From the NCBI GenBank assembly GCA_946811185.2, contig OX328108.1:35400493-35464492 (forward strand): a stretch of 64,000 nt of DNA, written 5' to 3'. Source of the DNA: Hippopus hippopus (lineage: Eukaryota > Mollusca > Bivalvia > Cardiida > Cardiidae). Positions 61,036-64,000 of this stretch are shown piece by piece (within the stretch, counting starts at the first letter, position 1; each line of letters opens with the position of its first letter). Under the pieces are notes generated by a model. The model was not told the origin of the DNA. It searched no databases and saw only the letters and a list, made by a program, of their open reading frames with translations. Made by a program: the position numbers and the translations under genes.

Positions 61036-61554
61036 AGCTGCTGGTTATATCTTGATGGGGTAATTAAGTCAGAATTTAAAAATTATAATTGTGTGTGTGG
61101 TTTGATGGTTTTAATTTGTATAATTTCCTCTTCCTACGATTGAAAAAAAGAAAAAGTGGGGAAGAAGGAGAAATAAAACTCAATTATAGCACATATATTA
61201 ATTTTGAATACTGCTCAAAACCGTTAGAGTAAATGTACATGGTTTTATGCACACGAAATGTTACAGATTCAGCATGTAAGAAAGCATCCATTTAAAGTTG
61301 GTTTTGACCGAACAAAAAAGAGAAAATGTTTTGTTCCGAATACTCCAGACTGTGTGGCGCCGATTTCTATTTGGTAACGCTTTTGCTTAATGAGCGATGT
61401 CACCTTTTCTCACAATAGTAGATAGGAAAATGGGCATCCTAGGCATTTTTATAAAAATTTAGCCAAAAAAAGTAAAATGTGCCAATTTGCCCATATGATT
61501 TTGTATGAAAAATCTATTTCCTCATAATTCTAAAGAAAATAAATTTCATCATCC
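61036..61554. other. No feature recognised, about 520 bp
   Basis: AT content rises along this stretch towards the RING-gene block. A boundary of an inserted segment may lie here or in the following repeat. Confidence 0.35.
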
Positions 61555-61705
61555 CCTAACCAACACATCAATTTACCCCCTAACCAACGCATCCCCTAAC
61601 CATCACATCAATTTATCCCCTAACCAACGCATCGATTAACCAACACATCCACTAACCAACACATCAATTTATCCACTAACCAACGCATCAATTAATAGAT
61701 AAGTC
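61555..61705. repeat. CCCCTAACCAACACATC tandem repeat
   Basis: TAACCAAC(A/G)CATC occurs about seven times at irregular spacing, often with AATTTATCC between. Confidence 0.85.
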
Positions 61706-61789
61706 AACACACCAACTAATATATATGTGCCCCCCATGTGTCGACGCAAGATAAGCCCATGCATGAGGGACCATAAATTCAAAAATGGA

Positions 61790-61839
61790 AAAAAATTTTT
61801 TTTGATTTTTTTAAATTTTAAGTCATAAAATAATTCAAG
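61790..61839 (+). promoter_or_regulatory. Upstream module of first RING gene
   Basis: TTTGATTTTTTTAAATTTT then AAGTCATAAAATAATTCAAG directly before ATG. Nearly identical to 62,686-62,727. Confidence 0.65.
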
Positions 61840-62664
61840 ATGGGTGTGCTAGATAGATTTTTACATGAATTAGAAAAACCTGATTATATTATTGATGATG
61901 GAAATGATTACACTGTTACTAAATGGTTAACTATTGAAGAGGCTCGTAAAGAAAGTAAAAGACTTTCTCAAAAATATAAAGGAAACGCATTATATAATAA
62001 AAGAAAATTGTTGCAGAAAACAACTATTGGTTACTTAGAAATGCATATTTATGATAAGCATATTACTAAAAAACCTGTTTATGATGATATACGTAATAAA
62101 GTATATTTTCCTAATATATGTGAGGAATGTTATAATCACGCTTTAATTGATGCAAAAGCAGTAATTTATTATCATTATAGTAAAAAACTATATGAAGTAA
62201 TAAGATCTAATTGTACAATTCCTTTTACTGAAATGCTAATTGGTATTATGGATAATAGAACTAAACCATATTATTACATGAAGGGTACATATTGGCTTAA
62301 CATTTACTTAGGAAATAAAACTTATTTATCTTATTATGAACATGATATTATTAATTTATCTTGCAATAATGACAGTTATAAACCAAGTAATTTAGGTATA
62401 TATGAAGAATACCATTCATATTACTCACCATTTATAGAATTTACTAATTTACCTTTTAAATTAACTATGCAAGTTAAACCTGTGATGCCTCCAGAAGAAT
62501 TTAGAAGAAAACCAAAAAAACAAAAATTATTTTTAGAAAAAAAATGTTGTATATGTACCATTAATAAACCTAATATAACATTCATTAATTGTGGACATCT
62601 ATGTATATGTGAGGAATGTGATAAAATACACCCCTTAAGTAGATGCCCCATATGTAGAACATAA
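61840..62664 (+). CDS. RING-finger protein 1 (274 aa), AT-rich block
   Basis: The C-terminal ~40 residues form a C3HC4-type RING resembling that of IAP ubiquitin ligases: CCIC, then CGHLCICEEC, then CPICRT. The N-terminal ~230 residues are of unknown fold (VTKWLTIEEARKE, DAKAVIYYHYSKKLYE, SPFIEFTNLPF) and align with the next gene. Probable E3 ligase or ligase-like regulator, from the RING family only. No intron, no signal peptide; codons strongly prefer A/T at third positions, unlike host or Polinton genes here. Start chosen at the ATG immediately after the conserved upstream module. No typical poly(A) signal before the next gene. Confidence 0.75.
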   Translation: MGVLDRFLHELEKPDYIIDDGNDYTVTKWLTIEEARKESKRLSQKYKGNALYNKRKLLQKTTIGYLEMHIYDKHITKKPVYDDIRNKVYFPNICEECYNHALIDAKAVIYYHYSKKLYEVIRSNCTIPFTEMLIGIMDNRTKPYYYMKGTYWLNIYLGNKTYLSYYEHDIINLSCNNDSYKPSNLGIYEEYHSYYSPFIEFTNLPFKLTMQVKPVMPPEEFRRKPKKQKLFLEKKCCICTINKPNITFINCGHLCICEECDKIHPLSRCPICRT

Positions 62665-62685
62665 TCTTTTGTTAAAAGAGAAATT

Positions 62686-62727
62686 TTTTTTGAATTTTTT
62701 AAATTTTAAGTCATAAAATAATTCAAG
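62686..62727 (+). promoter_or_regulatory. Upstream module of second RING gene
   Basis: TTTTTTTTGAATTTTTTAAA then TTTTAAGTCATAAAATAATTCAAG to ATG: a near copy of the first module, lying within a 63-bp intergenic gap. Confidence 0.65.
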
Positions 62728-63516
62728 ATGAGCGCCTTACATACAAATGAAGTTTTTTACGATGTACTTGATACAATACCACCTAAAGCAAAAGTACTAA
62801 ATTGGCTTACCTCTGATGAATTAAATAAATTAGAAGAACATATCCAATCTAAATATAATGAAATACCTGTTTATAACCACCGAGAAAGAAACGTATATAT
62901 CCCTGGAATTTACGGTAATGATTATGTTAAAACTTTACAAAATGCAAAAGCAGTTATATATTATTGTTTTAGCGCAGAATTAAAAAAAGAACATGGATTT
63001 AATTTAAGAATGCAATTTGGACTTTATAACAATACATCACCGGCAAAAAGAAGAGTAGGTATATTTTGGGGAGGGGTTTATAATGAATATGATTATGCAA
63101 ATTATTTACATAGGTATCATAAGCTAATAGAAAATATGTCTTATGAAGAAGAATTAACTCCTGAAGGATTAAATGTGATTGAAGAAGATTTTCATAAACT
63201 ATCTCCATTTATAGAATTTAGAGAAATAATTCCTACAGAAACCCAGTATGATCTTGAATTTGTGCCCGCAGAAGATGAAAGGAATGAATATATGGTTTTA
63301 TCTGACAAATTTTCACAAATTATAGTATCTTGTCTAAAAGGATTAAATGGTTCAAAAACTTTTTATTTAGAATCTTGCGTTATATGTAATGAAGTTAAAC
63401 CTAATGTACTATATTGTAATTGTGGTCATATACCAATCTGTGAAAAATGTAATAAGTTTACAACTAATATATGTATCATGTGTAGAACAGAATCTTACAT
63501 TAAAAGAATTTTGTAA
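62728..63516 (+). CDS. RING-finger protein 2 (262 aa), paralogue
   Basis: Paralogue of the preceding gene: shared LNWLTSDEL/VTKWLTIEE start, NAKAVIYYCFSAELKKE, SPFIEFREI, and a C-terminal RING with CVIC, CGHIPICEKC and CIMCRT (Met in place of the usual Pro-Ile of the last pair). The middle segments differ in length and sequence, so the duplication is old although the upstream modules stayed alike. AATAAA begins right at the stop (63,517). Tight head-to-tail packing and A/T-rich codons suggest a viral or virus-derived locus, but no hallmark viral gene is in view. Confidence 0.75.
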   Translation: MSALHTNEVFYDVLDTIPPKAKVLNWLTSDELNKLEEHIQSKYNEIPVYNHRERNVYIPGIYGNDYVKTLQNAKAVIYYCFSAELKKEHGFNLRMQFGLYNNTSPAKRRVGIFWGGVYNEYDYANYLHRYHKLIENMSYEEELTPEGLNVIEEDFHKLSPFIEFREIIPTETQYDLEFVPAEDERNEYMVLSDKFSQIIVSCLKGLNGSKTFYLESCVICNEVKPNVLYCNCGHIPICEKCNKFTTNICIMCRTESYIKRIL

Positions 63517-63558
63517 AATAAATATATAATATATTTTTTTGTAATATATTATATATAT
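63517..63558. terminator. Poly(A) signal and AT palindrome between convergent genes
   Basis: AATAAA at 63,517-63,522, followed by AAATATATAATATATTTTTTT/GTAATATATTATATATATTT, which pair. It probably serves both converging genes. Confidence 0.55.
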
Positions 63559-64000
63559 TTACAAGTCTAATTCTATCAAAATAGATATATAAGCGTGCGT
63601 TACATTACGACTATCTGTTCTCGAAATAAAGTTTACGATGTCACATTGTTTTACCTCCAACGCCCTAGGAAAAACTACACAACTACAAGTTTCATCTAAT
63701 TTTTTAATAATAGAGTAATCAACCTGTTCATTTCCGTTTATCGATATATTAACTTTTATCTCTTCGTCCTGTGCATTAGCATTATCTTTAACAACCGTTA
63801 AACTTCCTCTTATAATTCTACCTGGAGCAGTCATACAATAACCCCCTAAACCATGCTTTTTACCTGAATTACCATTACCAAATGAAAACTCATAATTATC
63901 AACCCCTAATGGTCCATTTTCTTCAGCCCACACAGTTATAATAGGTTTAGGACCTATGAGAGAAGGAAGAGATACTTTTCTATCCACATAGGATTTTGTC
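63559..64000 (-). CDS. Partial gene, C-terminal 147 codons, fibre-head-like
   Basis: The frame is open to the window edge, so the 5' part lies outside; an internal GTG at 63,987 is not a believable start. The visible part is beta-rich and Gly/Asn-rich: ITVWAEENGPLGVDNYEFSF, FGNGNSGKKHGLGGYCM, then alternating hydrophobic strands ending THAYISILIELDL. This texture recalls C-terminal domains of phage and viral fibre or collagen-like surface proteins; I recall the WAEEN...FGNG pattern from such proteins but cannot verify it. Less A/T-biased than the RING genes. Could also be a host secreted protein. Confidence 0.5.
   Translation of the reverse strand, partial: TKSYVDRKVSLPSLIGPKPIITVWAEENGPLGVDNYEFSFGNGNSGKKHGLGGYCMTAPGRIIRGSLTVVKDNANAQDEEIKVNISINGNEQVDYSIIKKLDETCSCVVFPRALEVKQCDIVNFISRTDSRNVTHAYISILIELDL

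Overview
The window is repeat-rich, intron-type eukaryotic DNA, most likely from a heterodont bivalve mollusc. The reasons are the ~145-bp and ~166-bp tandem modules ending in GGACGG-rich tails, the GTGTCGTC...GACGACAC foldbacks, and two tRNA-headed SINE families. I recall such repeats from bivalve genomes but could not search. No bacterial gene, rRNA or CRISPR array is visible. Repeat family names used here are mine: A (ends TTAACCCTTTACC, core hairpin GGAGAAAATGCTGGT/ACCAGCATTTTCTCC), B (core AGATCAGACTGCAC/GTGCAGTCTGATCT), C (ends in a GCATGGCTC box, core CAGCCTGCGC/GCGCAGGCTG), D (ends TAAAGGCCCAGTAAAGGCC), E (GTGTCGTC foldback), F (~400 bp), G (~100 bp), SINE1 and SINE2.

Layout. 1-34.26 kb and 45.94-61.5 kb are host DNA packed with these short elements, microsatellites, tandem arrays, a dead Tc1-like transposase (29.5-30.3 kb), pogo-like ends (56.7 and 59.4 kb) and a possible minus-strand host gene 5' end (59.64-60.70 kb).

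34,263-45,934 is an 11.7-kb Polinton/Maverick-type (adintovirus-like) element. It has perfect AGTAGTATAGG...CCTATACTACT ends, a 6-bp target duplication ATTAAG, and terminal inverted repeats of more than 2 kb that each start with a 55-bp hairpin. It sits inside a C-family repeat. It keeps the N- and C-terminal parts of a protein-primed family B DNA polymerase, whose middle is deleted, but I see no integrase, capsid, protease or ATPase, so it looks non-autonomous. It also carries a zinc-knuckle protein, an unknown 217-aa protein and a set of small unknown proteins.

The small-protein genes are the most interesting part. Most are preceded by one recurring promoter module: two inverted CCAAT boxes, an E2F-like GCGGGAAA, a CRE TGACGTCA and TATAAA, at nearly invariant spacing. 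Most are followed within 11-73 nt of the stop by a hairpin such as AGCCCTTTTCAGGGCT, which has the size, loop and flanks of the histone mRNA 3' stem-loop. Fifteen copies are present, with compensatory and G-U wobble changes. The polymerase, zinc-knuckle and 217-aa genes instead have simple TATA promoters and AATAAA signals. I infer two expression classes, one of which appears to copy S-phase histone gene regulation.

61.8-64.0 kb is a compact, very AT-rich, intronless block: two tandem paralogous RING-finger genes with nearly identical upstream sequences, and a convergent gene running off the window end. It looks viral in organisation, but its origin is unproven.
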